Source of the DNA: Sulfurovum sp.
Lineage (GTDB): Bacteria > Campylobacterota > Campylobacteria > Campylobacterales > Sulfurovaceae
Assembly (NCBI GenBank): GCA_002733215.1
Contig: NVUY01000013.1
Coordinates: forward strand, 1 to 64,000
Direction of reading: 5' to 3'
Length of the DNA: 64,000 nucleotides
A model generated the notes under the pieces. That model worked only from the letters and a program-made list of their open reading frames with translations, did no database searches and had not been told where the DNA came from. Of this stretch, positions 9,349 to 17,449 are shown piece by piece (the first letter of the stretch is position 1; each line of letters opens with the position of its first letter). The position numbers and the translations under genes are program-made.

Positions 9349-9804
9349 CTATAACTTCGCAAACATTATTTCTATAAGCTTTGGGCTGATTCTATAGCCG
9401 TGCTCCAAAGCTTCCTGTAAAAATGTCCTTGCCTCTTTAGGACTAAGATATTGATGTCTTATATTCAAATACACAACTCCCAAAAGACCAATAATCTCCA
9501 AGCCCTGTGTCATAGCGATCTTTCGACCTTTTTTCTCGTCTATAATCAATTTTGACTTTCGCTCTAATGCTAAAGCTATGGCTTCACTTTCACCTTCATC
9601 CAGAAGAGACTTTAATACTTTTAGAGTCGTATTCTCCTTAACGCATACCACTTCAATAAACTCAGGTAGCATAATCTCGCTTTTTGTACTGATTTCTTTA
9701 TAGACCGTTGTGGGAATGAGGATTTTGGAAAAAAGATTCGACAATAATTCTACCCGACCCAAATCAAAAAGGATGATAAGTGTAGTGCTGTCACTTATGA
9801 CCAT
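9349..9804 (-). CDS. PIN-like DUF3368 toxin
   Basis: Begins MVISDSTTLIILFDLG, the acidic first strand of DUF3368 proteins, a PIN-like (VapC-related) nuclease family. Further features are the DEGESEAIALALE motif, LIIDEKKGRKIA and GLLGVVYL, all typical of the family. These proteins are taken to be RNases of type II toxin-antitoxin pairs. I chose the ATG at 9804 over one at 9819 because it starts exactly at the first beta strand. It overlaps the 3' end of the upstream UPF0175-like antitoxin gene. Confidence 0.8.
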   Translation of the reverse strand: MVISDSTTLIILFDLGRVELLSNLFSKILIPTTVYKEISTKSEIMLPEFIEVVCVKENTTLKVLKSLLDEGESEAIALALERKSKLIIDEKKGRKIAMTQGLEIIGLLGVVYLNIRHQYLSPKEARTFLQEALEHGYRISPKLIEIMFAKL

Positions 9805-10123
9805 CAAAGGCATCCACAAATTTCAGATCATCTTCAAAATCATAATCTATCACATCAGCATCCATCATAGAAAGCATTTTCATCGCTTCTTCTTTAGGAA
9901 GCTGTAACGATTTTGCAAATTGCCCCAAACTCAAATAGCCCTTTTTAAATGCATCTACCATCAAGGCTGTCTTCAATCCGACATCAATAATACTATCGTC
10001 AAAAGAGATAGCAAAGCCTATGGGTGTACTTCGCTTGGTAATCATAGTGTATTCATCTGCTTCGAGTGAACGGGTAAGAATGGCAGGGTTTTTTTGTAAC
10101 TCTTTTATACCTAAAGTTTGCAT
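9791..10123 (-). CDS. UPF0175-like antitoxin
   Basis: An N-terminal Phd-like stretch (KELQKNPAILTRSLEADEY, TKRSTPIGFAIS) is joined to a C-terminal UPF0175 helix-turn-helix (LMVDAFKKGYLSLGQFAKSL, KEEAMKMLSM). UPF0175 proteins pair with DUF3368 nucleases, and that gene follows with an overlap, so this is a toxin-antitoxin operon. The start has a GGAG just upstream, and an A+T-rich TATACTAT promoter-like stretch lies around 10145-10160. DNA binding and toxin neutralisation are inferred from the family. Confidence 0.75.
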   Translation of the reverse strand: MQTLGIKELQKNPAILTRSLEADEYTMITKRSTPIGFAISFDDSIIDVGLKTALMVDAFKKGYLSLGQFAKSLQLPKEEAMKMLSMMDADVIDYDFEDDLKFVDAFDGHK

Positions 10124-10313
10124 GCTAATCTCCTTTGTACATACTTAAGATAGTATAATAAATTCTTTATGAATTAGAACTTAAAAAAAGGTGGGGCAAC
10201 ACCAATAAAGCCAAGATGTAACACTTATTAGAAATTTTAATATCACGGTGTCGTGAGCATTATAATAATATTATGATGTCTAAAACTGAGGCTTTTACTG
10301 AATTAGAAACTAG

Positions 10314-10649
10314 TTAATCCCTAACCTCATTAAACAAAGCATCACGAACAAAACTATTGAGTGATACCCCCGCCTTTAACGCTTCTTGATACACTTTTCT
10401 ATGTAGTTCTGGTTCTATGCGTACATTAAAGACACCTTTGTAGACTTTTTGTGGTTCACGTCCTAAAACTTTACAGCTTTCTAGATATTCATCTACAGCA
10501 TCATGAAAATTTTCTTCAAGTTCCTTGGCATTGTCTGATTCAAAGGTAACAAGATCGTCTATCATCTCTAATTTACCAAAAAAACATGTATCTTCTGGTG
10601 AGTATTCTATACTGCCTATGTAGCCTTTGTATTCGATAGTGTTAGCCAT
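10314..10649 (-). CDS. hicB: HicB-family antitoxin
   Basis: The N-terminal partial RNase H-like fold (IEYKGYIGSIEYSPEDTCF, DAVDEYLESCKVLGREP) followed by a ribbon-helix-helix (FNVRIEPELHRKVY, GVSLNSFVRDAL) is the standard HicB layout; 111 residues is usual. It neutralises HicA and represses the operon. The start overlaps the end of hicA by 8 bases. Confidence 0.88.
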   Translation of the reverse strand: MANTIEYKGYIGSIEYSPEDTCFFGKLEMIDDLVTFESDNAKELEENFHDAVDEYLESCKVLGREPQKVYKGVFNVRIEPELHRKVYQEALKAGVSLNSFVRDALFNEVRD

Positions 10650-10839
10650 GACAGACCTCCTTTAGTTTACGTTGTATCTGTTTGACGAGATACACTTTGA
10701 GTATATTGCCTGGGTGTGGTTTATGTAGGTTTATCAAGTTGTCTTTTTCCTGATGGTAAAACTTCACTGAGGAACCTTTTCCTTCCAACTTTATATATCC
10801 ACATGAGAGCAACAGACTCTCCAATTCCTCAAAAGTCAA
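10642..10839 (-). CDS. hicA: HicA-family mRNA interferase, N-terminus frameshifted
   Basis: HicA is a small dsRBD-like toxin that cleaves mRNA. The core is present: TFEELESLLLSCGY, EGKGSSVKFYH with the active His, and LHKPHPGNILKVYLVKQI. In this frame the first start is TTG 10839. Homologues of this subtype begin about 18 residues earlier with MSKK..LLK.FL. Exactly that is encoded upstream (ATG 10895, then KLLKNFLEIPPKKD) but out of frame. One extra base in the T7 run at 10883-10889 (A7 on the coding strand) restores it. The remaining 65 residues still have the length of a minimal HicA, so activity is possible. Confidence 0.75.
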   Translation of the reverse strand: MTFEELESLLLSCGYIKLEGKGSSVKFYHQEKDNLINLHKPHPGNILKVYLVKQIQRKLKEVCHG

Positions 10840-10916
10840 ATCTTTCTTTGGAGGAATCTCTAAAAAATTTTTTAAGAGTTTCTTTTTTTACTCATAATTA
10901 TAGTACCATTTTTTAG

Positions 10917-11204
10917 TTACAAAGTCAATCATCTTTACATGCATAGTTACTCCTCATAGGTATAGTCTAATATAGATTTTAGAAATCCACAGTAATTACA
11001 TAAAACTTACACTAAACCACCTCTATGAAATACTCAATGGATAAATGCAGAAAATGGATACAGGCTACTTTTAGACCTTGTCACATCCCGAATTTAAATC
11101 TACCTAACACACTATGTATAAATTAATCACACAGGAGAAAAAATGCTTAAACTTGCGATAACATCACTCTCAACCCACACAAAGGGAAGTATGATCTATA
11201 TTAC
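10917..11204. other. Intergenic stretch with a possible gene remnant
   Basis: No gene is supported here. At 11142 a good GGAG site precedes ATG and a short reading frame (MLKLAITSLSTHTKGS) that runs out-of-strand into the end of the GltD-like gene. It looks like the start of a lost gene and I do not call it. Confidence 0.3.
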
Positions 11205-12647
11205 TTACAATGTTAGTCCAAAATCTTTTATGATATTAAGCGCTGCTGTTCTGCCGTCTACTGCTGCGGTTACGGCTAAGTCAGCACCTCTTACTCCGTC
11301 TCCTCCTGCATAAATACGCTTGTTTGAGGTACGCTTATCATCATCTACTATAATCTCACCCCATCTTCCGGAGTTAATTTGGGCAGTACTGTACCATGGG
11401 AATTCATGGTTGTCAAAGCCAAGTGCCAAGATGATTACATCACACTCTATCTCAAAGTCACTCTCTTCCAGTACTTCTAATTTTCTTCTGCCGTCATCAC
11501 CTGGCTCACCAAGGGCTGTTCTTTCACACTTAAGTCCTTTTACAAAGTTTTCTTTGTCTACGATAACTTCTTTTGGAGCCGTGTAAAACTCAAATATAAC
11601 ACCTTCTTCCTGTGCATTAATTCTCTCTTTGGCTGAACCTGGCATGTTGTCAGCATCTCTTCTGTAGGCACATCTTACTGATTTTGCTTCCATTCGTACA
11701 GAGGTTCTCACGGCATCCATCGCGGAATCCCCACCACCAATGACAACGACATTTTTATCTTTTAAGATGTTCTCATAAAAACTTTCAAAGACACCCTTTT
11801 GCGCATGGGTCAAGATATCCATTACCTGATAGACCCCATGCCCCTCTTCATTTTTCATTCGAGCGCCTCTGCCATTTGGTGCCCCGACACCTACAAAGAT
11901 AGCATCATACTCATCAAGCATATCTTTGAGTTGATCTGGCGTGTTAATATAGCTGTTTAAATGCAGGTGCATCCCAGCTTCTTGCATCCATTTAAAGCGT
12001 CTTAATATGACATCTTTTTTGATTTTAAAGTTTGGAATACCATAAGTAAGAAGCCCGCCAGGTCTGTCTGATTTTTCAAACATATCTACTTCTACACCGG
12101 CTCTTAGTAAAAATGTAGCACAGCTCATACTAGCAGGACCACTACCAATTACAGCTACTTTTTTACCACTCTTTTCTACATTTTGACCATAATCAGGCGT
12201 GAGACCCATTTTAAATGCTTGTTCATTTAAATAAACCTCTATGGCACCAATGCTCACAGAGCCACTTTCTGTTTTAGAAATAGTACAGCCACCTTGACAG
12301 AGAGTATCGTGAGGACATACCATTCCCAAAATTTCAGGGAATGGAGAGGTTTCATTGCTCAGTTCAAAGGCCTTTTTAATATCACCATTTTTTGTAGCCT
12401 CTATCCATAGAGGAATTTTATTTTCTAGCGGACATCCTGTTCGACAAAAACTAAACTCACTGGACATACCCTTGATCAAATCTATAGGACACTTGATGCA
12501 CCTGTCTGATTGCATATCTGCTTCATCTGTATTGAACAGATAATAGGTAGGGTTAAAATCAACCCTCCTTGCTTCAGCTTCTCTTTTTCTTGGAGTTTCT
12601 TTTTTAACTTTTAAATACTGTTTCTTCTTGTTTATCGTTTCACTCAT
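11205..12647 (-). CDS. GltD-like NAD(P)H oxidoreductase (glutamate synthase small-subunit family)
   Basis: About 480 residues in the GltD/NfnB/DPYD-N family: an N-terminal Cys-rich part that binds two 4Fe-4S clusters (DRCIKC, CRTGCP, CPHDTLCQGGC), an FAD Rossmann motif (AVIGSGPASM) and an NAD(P)H Rossmann motif (VVIGGGDSAMD), ending with the second FAD motif YAGGDGVRGADLAVTA. The start at 12647 was chosen because its ATG overlaps the hypA stop as ATGA. It is the last gene of the hydrogenase operon. It could feed NADPH electrons to GltB, or link the hydrogenase and ferredoxin to NAD(P)H. The context favours the second; the family name favours the first. Confidence 0.88.
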   Translation of the reverse strand: MSETINKKKQYLKVKKETPRKREAEARRVDFNPTYYLFNTDEADMQSDRCIKCPIDLIKGMSSEFSFCRTGCPLENKIPLWIEATKNGDIKKAFELSNETSPFPEILGMVCPHDTLCQGGCTISKTESGSVSIGAIEVYLNEQAFKMGLTPDYGQNVEKSGKKVAVIGSGPASMSCATFLLRAGVEVDMFEKSDRPGGLLTYGIPNFKIKKDVILRRFKWMQEAGMHLHLNSYINTPDQLKDMLDEYDAIFVGVGAPNGRGARMKNEEGHGVYQVMDILTHAQKGVFESFYENILKDKNVVVIGGGDSAMDAVRTSVRMEAKSVRCAYRRDADNMPGSAKERINAQEEGVIFEFYTAPKEVIVDKENFVKGLKCERTALGEPGDDGRRKLEVLEESDFEIECDVIILALGFDNHEFPWYSTAQINSGRWGEIIVDDDKRTSNKRIYAGGDGVRGADLAVTAAVDGRTAALNIIKDFGLTL

Positions 12648-12985
12648 TGTACATCCTTTAACTCTATATAGTCTATATGCATCTCTTGACCTGTTAAAAC
12701 TTCTGTATTGCCTCCTTGGCAGTGGGGGCAAAAAAAGTTATAACTGTCTACCGTTGCTTCTTTACCGCAGTCAGTACAGCGTATTGTTATGTCTATTAGG
12801 TTCATACTCATGGTCGCATCAGCACAGATGGTATCTTCTTTAAAGATATCAAAACTCTCTTTGAGGAAGTGTGGTTCTATGCCACTCATCTTTCCTATCT
12901 TTGTGACCACTTTTTCCACAGGCTTGCCTTTTGCATGTTTTTCACAAAGGTCAAGCATCGACATGACAATAGAATACTCATGCAT
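12644..12985 (-). CDS. hypA: Hydrogenase nickel incorporation protein HypA
   Basis: HypA delivers nickel to NiFe hydrogenase with HypB. It starts with MHEYSI (the Met-His-Glu nickel site) and has the zinc site CTDC...CPHC. Length 113 is normal. It lies 6 bases after the ferredoxin gene and overlaps the GltD-like gene as ATGA. No other hyp gene is in the window, so this copy may be dedicated to the adjacent enzyme. Confidence 0.95.
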   Translation of the reverse strand: MHEYSIVMSMLDLCEKHAKGKPVEKVVTKIGKMSGIEPHFLKESFDIFKEDTICADATMSMNLIDITIRCTDCGKEATVDSYNFFCPHCQGGNTEVLTGQEMHIDYIELKDVQ

Positions 12986-12991
12986 CTACTG

Positions 12992-13507
12992 CTACCCTTT
13001 TCCACTCATCATAAGATCAAACTGCTCATAGTCAATTAGCCTAATTGCATCGGTTGGACAGATGGCAATACAGGCTTGTTTTCCATTCTCTCCTCCGCAA
13101 AGGTCACAAGTTAGAGAGACCATTTGGCTCACAGGTGCGTCAGGTTTAGTATTGGCAGCCATAGTAACAGCCCCATAAGGACAGACCATATCACAACTGG
13201 TGCATCCAATACAGTCACTCTCATAATACTTTACATAATCTTCTTCAAAGCGTATGATGTCAACAGGACAGCCTTCAAGACAAGGGGCATCTTGACATTG
13301 CATACACTGCATAGGTGCTGTTTTTCCATCTATGGTAACAACTTTATTTCTTGAGGGAGCTACCTCTTCTCCTCTTAATATCATCTGATACACTGTATCA
13401 AGCTCAACATCCATATGACTAGCACTACATGCCAATTCACAATTGATACACCCTATACATTTGTTTGGGTCAGCATATATAAATCGATTGTTTCTTACTT
13501 CACTCAT
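12992..13507 (-). CDS. Four-cluster ferredoxin, CooF/HycB/HydN type
   Basis: Four 4Fe-4S binding blocks are visible: CIGCINCELAC, CMQCQDAPCLEGCP, CIGCTSCDMVCP and CDLCGGENGKQAC...CP. This is the arrangement of electron carriers in CO-dehydrogenase-linked and formate-hydrogenlyase-type complexes. There is no signal peptide, so it is cytoplasmic. It sits between the hydrogenase large subunit (9 bases) and hypA (6 bases) and is the likely electron wire between the hydrogenase and its redox partner. Confidence 0.9.
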   Translation of the reverse strand: MSEVRNNRFIYADPNKCIGCINCELACSASHMDVELDTVYQMILRGEEVAPSRNKVVTIDGKTAPMQCMQCQDAPCLEGCPVDIIRFEEDYVKYYESDCIGCTSCDMVCPYGAVTMAANTKPDAPVSQMVSLTCDLCGGENGKQACIAICPTDAIRLIDYEQFDLMMSGKG

Positions 13508-13516
13508 TTTACCCTC

Positions 13517-14614
13517 CTATCTGTCTGTACATGATATACATGGGTCAATACTGTTAAGTATCATGGTTACATTATCTACTTTATCACCCAATATCATTAC
13601 TTTTAACGCTTCCCAATTTGTAAAAGTTGGTACTTTCCAACGCATTCTAACTGGCTTTTGACTTCCATCGGTTTTTAGATAGTAAATAAGCTCTCCCCTT
13701 GGAGCTTCGGTACGAACTACGGCTTCTCCAGCAGGTATATGAGGTCTTTTATCCACATAAGTATCACCTTCTGGCATGTCAGTTACAACATCTCGTATGA
13801 TTCTTACCGCTTCTAAAATATCGCCAAATCTAGCCATGGCTCTGGCGTGCACATCTCCCTCTTCTCTAAGAGAAAGAGATACATTAGGCTGAATCTCCGG
13901 CCTGTAAGCATAGAGTCCATAAGGTGCCTTAACTCTTACATCATTGTTGATACCACTTCCTCTGGCTACGGGTCCAGTTACTCCTATCTCTAGGGCATCT
14001 TTAAGCGGAAGTACGCCTACGCCGACAGTTTTGCTTTTAAGTTGTTCATCATTTTCATAGCGTTCTTGAAGGTCTCTTATTTTTGGCTCGACTACATCTA
14101 AAGTATCTAAAATAATTTTAATTTTTCGCTCATCTAGGTCATACTTAGTTCCTGTTAAAAGGTTAGAACTCATATCCATGCGGTTACCCCAGATAACTTC
14201 TTTTAGATCTTGCATATGCTCGCGCGTATTCATCGTATCTTTCATCAGTTGATGTGTGTGTGCGATGTGTGTTAGCATCGAGAGGTTAAACATGTCTGAA
14301 GCTATTCTTTTGACTTCATCAGCAATTACCCTCAAAGCTTCTGCCCTAAGTGGTATCTTTATCCCTGCAATTTGTTCTACCGCCATAGCATAAGTCATAG
14401 GGTGGTTGTTTGAACAAAGAGAACAGACTCTCTCTGTTAAAATAAGATTTTGCATAAAGTTCTTTTTAGTAACCAATGACTCCATCCCTCTATGTATAAA
14501 TCCATTAATAATCTCTACATTTTCAACGATTCTATTTTTGTCCACTTCTAGCTTAAAGTAAACAGACTCTTCAAGCTCGGTGTGAAATGGTCCTATTTCT
14601 ACTTTTTCACTCAT
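13517..14614 (-). CDS. cooH: NiFe hydrogenase large subunit, group 4 CooH type
   Basis: The catalytic subunit, holding the Ni-Fe site. Ligands are Cys64 and Cys67 (RVCSLC) and Cys359 and Cys362 (DPCISC) at the very C-terminus. The protein ends TDR three residues later, so there is no cleavable tail; this is also known for CooH, which needs no maturation protease. It is related to NuoD. The ATG at 14614 was preferred because it overlaps the stop of the NuoC-like gene as ATGA. Group 4 enzymes usually evolve H2 from reduced ferredoxin and pump ions, but no membrane subunit is encoded nearby. Confidence 0.92.
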   Translation of the reverse strand: MSEKVEIGPFHTELEESVYFKLEVDKNRIVENVEIINGFIHRGMESLVTKKNFMQNLILTERVCSLCSNNHPMTYAMAVEQIAGIKIPLRAEALRVIADEVKRIASDMFNLSMLTHIAHTHQLMKDTMNTREHMQDLKEVIWGNRMDMSSNLLTGTKYDLDERKIKIILDTLDVVEPKIRDLQERYENDEQLKSKTVGVGVLPLKDALEIGVTGPVARGSGINNDVRVKAPYGLYAYRPEIQPNVSLSLREEGDVHARAMARFGDILEAVRIIRDVVTDMPEGDTYVDKRPHIPAGEAVVRTEAPRGELIYYLKTDGSQKPVRMRWKVPTFTNWEALKVMILGDKVDNVTMILNSIDPCISCTDR

Positions 14615-15117
14615 GCTTTTACCCCTTTGTTCACTTGATTCCACAATACATCTGTATCACTCACGCCCATTTGCATCTTTGAAAGCGAGATATACTCATT
14701 GAGTACACCTTTTGCAATGGAGTAGTCTAAGAAAAGCCTATCTTTTGTTGGATGCCCAATAGGCTCAACATCGTACATTTCTCGAAGTTCTCTCTCTGCC
14801 CAATCAGCACTTCTCAAGATAGGTGTAATGGAGATAACAGTTTTGTCATCAGTATCAATCTGTACATTGATAATCATCCCATCAATATCAAAATGATAGA
14901 TGACAGTATGTGTATTATCTGCTTCATTAAAATACCCTGTAGCTACCACACAGCGACCTTTAAATGCTTTTACTGCCTTGGCAATGACCTCCATGTCTTT
15001 TTTCTCATGTAGTATGATCCATGAGTTATCATTTCCATAATGGTCAACATCTTCTTTTATCTCATAAGCGCCATATAGTTTACTTTTAATGGCATTATTG
15101 AACTCTTCTATATTCAT
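14611..15117 (-). CDS. cooU: Hydrogenase NuoC-like subunit, CooU type
   Basis: The second half has the 30-kDa-subunit signature: ILRSADWAERELREMYDVEPIGHP, then DRLFLDY, as in NuoC, HycE-N and CooU. It contacts the large and small subunits in complex-I-like enzymes. The ATG at 15117 overlaps the stop of the preceding gene as ATGA, which decides the start over an earlier one at 15153. Its own stop overlaps cooH in the same way. Confidence 0.88.
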   Translation of the reverse strand: MNIEEFNNAIKSKLYGAYEIKEDVDHYGNDNSWIILHEKKDMEVIAKAVKAFKGRCVVATGYFNEADNTHTVIYHFDIDGMIINVQIDTDDKTVISITPILRSADWAERELREMYDVEPIGHPTKDRLFLDYSIAKGVLNEYISLSKMQMGVSDTDVLWNQVNKGVKA

Positions 15118-15992
15118 GCGTACATCCTTTTGAAATTTGCCTCTTTTCTGCATTTAGAACAGATTTTTGTATCTAATTTTTTCACATCATCATGTACATA
15201 GCCTTTGCCGAGCAATCCTCGTGATGGAGGCATATAAGTATCTCCGCAACTACTACAGGTACTGGATTTGATTATTTCGGAATTGACATCTTCATACTTT
15301 TCACTTTGTAGTTTGACAGTATCGAAACTATTGGTAGAAAAAATGGCACCTGTTGGGCAAAAATAAGCACAGTTTCCACAGTAGCAACAGGAGTTATGCC
15401 AAATGTTATGCACATGCCCTGCAGCTATTTCAGTAATCTTAATAGCAGTAGAAGGACAAACTGTCTCACAGGTTCTACAGGCGGTACACATATCAGGATT
15501 TAAATCCATTCTTCCTCTAAAGCTCTCTGGAGCTGAAAAGTCTTTAAAGATAGCATCAATGGTTTTTGGAGTAGCTTCACCATTCATCACTTGATTGAGT
15601 ACTTTCACTCCCTTGGCAATGCCCTCAGCGATCGACTGAGGTCGCGGAGGACAACCTGCCACATTGACATTGACATCTACTATTTTATCTGTAGGCCCGT
15701 TAATCGCATAAGAGTCCCTAAAGATCCCACAGGTAATGGCACAAGTTCCTACACCGACAACCACATAAGGGTGCCGTATTTTACTCACTGCACTCTTTAG
15801 AAAGGACTCACTTCTGGCAGTTAGTGGACCAGTTATAGCAATAAGGTTTGCATCTTTAATGTCTTCAACCATCTCCACACCTAAAGTTGATACTCCAAAT
15901 TTCTCAACCAGTACCGTAGGCATAAATTCAACATCACAGCCATTACAACTTCCTGTATTTATCCTAAACAGTTTAGGAATTACTTCACTCAT
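15114..15992 (-). CDS. cooL: NiFe hydrogenase small subunit fused to a ferredoxin domain (CooL-CooX like)
   Basis: Residues 1-130 form the NuoB-like small subunit with proximal cluster ligands Cys16, Cys19, Cys84 and Cys114 (SCNGC, GTCA, GCPPRP). Residues 165-220 form a two-cluster ferredoxin (CTACRTCETVCP and CCYCGNCAYFCP), which in Rhodospirillum is the separate protein CooX. The C-terminus adds two CxxC pairs (246/249, 278/281), probably a zinc or iron-sulfur knuckle. The fusion and the extra tail are unusual. The start overlaps the upstream 95-residue gene by one base (TAATG). Confidence 0.9.
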   Translation of the reverse strand: MSEVIPKLFRINTGSCNGCDVEFMPTVLVEKFGVSTLGVEMVEDIKDANLIAITGPLTARSESFLKSAVSKIRHPYVVVGVGTCAITCGIFRDSYAINGPTDKIVDVNVNVAGCPPRPQSIAEGIAKGVKVLNQVMNGEATPKTIDAIFKDFSAPESFRGRMDLNPDMCTACRTCETVCPSTAIKITEIAAGHVHNIWHNSCCYCGNCAYFCPTGAIFSTNSFDTVKLQSEKYEDVNSEIIKSSTCSSCGDTYMPPSRGLLGKGYVHDDVKKLDTKICSKCRKEANFKRMYA

Positions 15993-16279
15993 TACATCTC
16001 CTCACAATCACATAATTTCGCATTTAATATTTCAACTAAATCTTCAAAAAAACAAGCTCCTTCACGGTGATACTCATCATAAAATTCTACAAACACTTCC
16101 CCGTAACCTTTCATATCTCTAGTAGAAACGTCAGGCACAACCCTATGTCTTTCAGCCATCTCATTTACTTTAGCAAGTATATTTTTCTTTTGAGGCTCAT
16201 CGAAAAATATCAATACAATACCATGACAGCTACCCTCGAATTCACAATACATTCGTATACATGTTTTATCTATACCCAT
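15992..16279 (-). CDS. Small Cys-containing protein, first gene of the hydrogenase operon, unknown
   Basis: A soluble 95-residue protein with five or six Cys residues (KTCIRMYC, GSCHG, CDC near the end) and no membrane segment. I do not recognise a family. GGAAG lies before ATG 16279. It opens the hydrogenase operon and overlaps the small-subunit gene by one base, so it is probably a dedicated accessory, maturation or redox protein. Confidence 0.7.
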   Translation of the reverse strand: MGIDKTCIRMYCEFEGSCHGIVLIFFDEPQKKNILAKVNEMAERHRVVPDVSTRDMKGYGEVFVEFYDEYHREGACFFEDLVEILNAKLCDCEEM

Positions 16280-16302
16280 GTTACTTCCTTTTTTTTAAAA
16301 AT

Positions 16303-16325
16303 TTAGATAAAAATATTTTATCTAA
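16303..16325. promoter_or_regulatory. Perfect 10-bp inverted repeat in the hydrogenase promoter
   Basis: The arms TTAGATAAAA and TTTTATCTAA flank a 3-base centre. The repeat covers the likely -10 (TAAAAT on the minus strand, 16320-16315) of the hydrogenase operon, a position suited to a repressor. Confidence 0.5.
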
Positions 16326-16342
16326 AATATAAATTTAATTTA

Positions 16343-16356
16343 TTGATAAGTATCAA
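16343..16356. promoter_or_regulatory. FNR-type binding site shared by the hydrogenase operon and nrdB
   Basis: TTGAT-AAGT-ATCAA is a perfect match to the FNR consensus TTGAT-N4-ATCAA. Its centre (16349.5) lies about 41.5 bases from both predicted start sites: minus-strand about 16308 (from -10 at 16320-16315) and plus-strand about 16391 (from TAAAAT 16379-16384). That is the class II activator position for both divergent promoters. Start sites are predicted, not measured. Confidence 0.6.
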
Positions 16357-16409
16357 GTAAATATGAAAAAGATAAGGATAAAATCATTCATCAAAATAGG
16401 AGATGTTTC

Positions 16410-17423
16410 ATGGATGTAAAACAGTACTATAACCCTCAAGGTGAAGAAATACTTGACGAAAAAATATTTGGTGGGAGTCCTACAGGGTTTGTAGATTTTA
16501 ACCGTTCAAAATATACATGGGATGCAAATATTTATGACCTTATGAATGCCAATACATGGTTTCCTTCCGAGGTCAATACCAGTTCTGAAAAAAAGAATTT
16601 TGAACGACTCACAGACAATGAACAAGCTATCTATAAAATGACTTTTGCTCAACTTAGTTTCAATGATTCTGCACAAGAAGAGTACCTTAGTGATTTTAGA
16701 CGTTTAGCAAACAATCGTCTTGTAAAGTCTGTACTCTCTGTACAGATTATGCAAGAGGTCAATCACTCTAAGAGTTATGCCGTACTTCTTGATGCTTGCG
16801 GGAATTCAGATGAAGTCTTTAATCTCTATAAGTATGACCATATGCTTAACCAAAAAAACCAAAAAGTCGCAGAACAGTTCGCACGTTATATCGATGGTGG
16901 TTCTGTAGATAAAATGTTACTCTCTGCCATGGCATCTGTCAATCTGGAAGGAATTTATTTTCTTTTAGGATTTAGCTATATTTATCTACTAGGTGACAAA
17001 GTGCCAGGAGCAAGAGATATGGTAAAGTTTATCGCACGAGATGAACTCAATACGCACCTGCCTCTGTTTGCCAATATTTTTAAAACCATTCAAAAAGAAA
17101 ATAAAATCCAAACTTCTACCATAGATACTGCTTATACTATGATAGAAGATGCTGTGCAGATAGAGTTGGAATACGGTAAATACTTACTTGAGCAGTACCC
17201 CATTATGGGCATTACCTCCGAACTTATGGAACAAACCGTCTATAACTATGCCAATGATAGGCTTAGAAAGATAGGGCTAAAACCCATCTTTGATGAAAAC
17301 CCAAAAACCTATTTGGAAAAGCTTGTGACCAAACACTTAGATATGAATGAGGTGAAGAGTAATTTCTTTGAAAGTAATGTCTCTAACTATGCAAAATCAA
17401 GTATTGATTTAAACGACTTTTAG
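16410..17423 (+). CDS. nrdB: Ribonucleotide reductase, class Ia/b, beta subunit
   Basis: NrdB carries the diiron centre and tyrosyl radical that reduce ribonucleotides with NrdA (not in the window). Glu116, His119 and Tyr123 in QEVNHSKSYAVLL match the E..H...Y ligand and radical pattern. A second ligand block (EGIYFLLGFSY, ARDELNTHL) is also intact. Length 337 fits the Campylobacterota form. AGGAG lies before ATG 16410, and a TAAAAT -10 lies at 16379-16384. It is divergent from the hydrogenase operon and shares the FNR-type box. Confidence 0.95.
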   Translation: MDVKQYYNPQGEEILDEKIFGGSPTGFVDFNRSKYTWDANIYDLMNANTWFPSEVNTSSEKKNFERLTDNEQAIYKMTFAQLSFNDSAQEEYLSDFRRLANNRLVKSVLSVQIMQEVNHSKSYAVLLDACGNSDEVFNLYKYDHMLNQKNQKVAEQFARYIDGGSVDKMLLSAMASVNLEGIYFLLGFSYIYLLGDKVPGARDMVKFIARDELNTHLPLFANIFKTIQKENKIQTSTIDTAYTMIEDAVQIELEYGKYLLEQYPIMGITSELMEQTVYNYANDRLRKIGLKPIFDENPKTYLEKLVTKHLDMNEVKSNFFESNVSNYAKSSIDLNDF

Positions 17424-17449
17424 AACTTCCCTATAGAACGTATCTGAAT

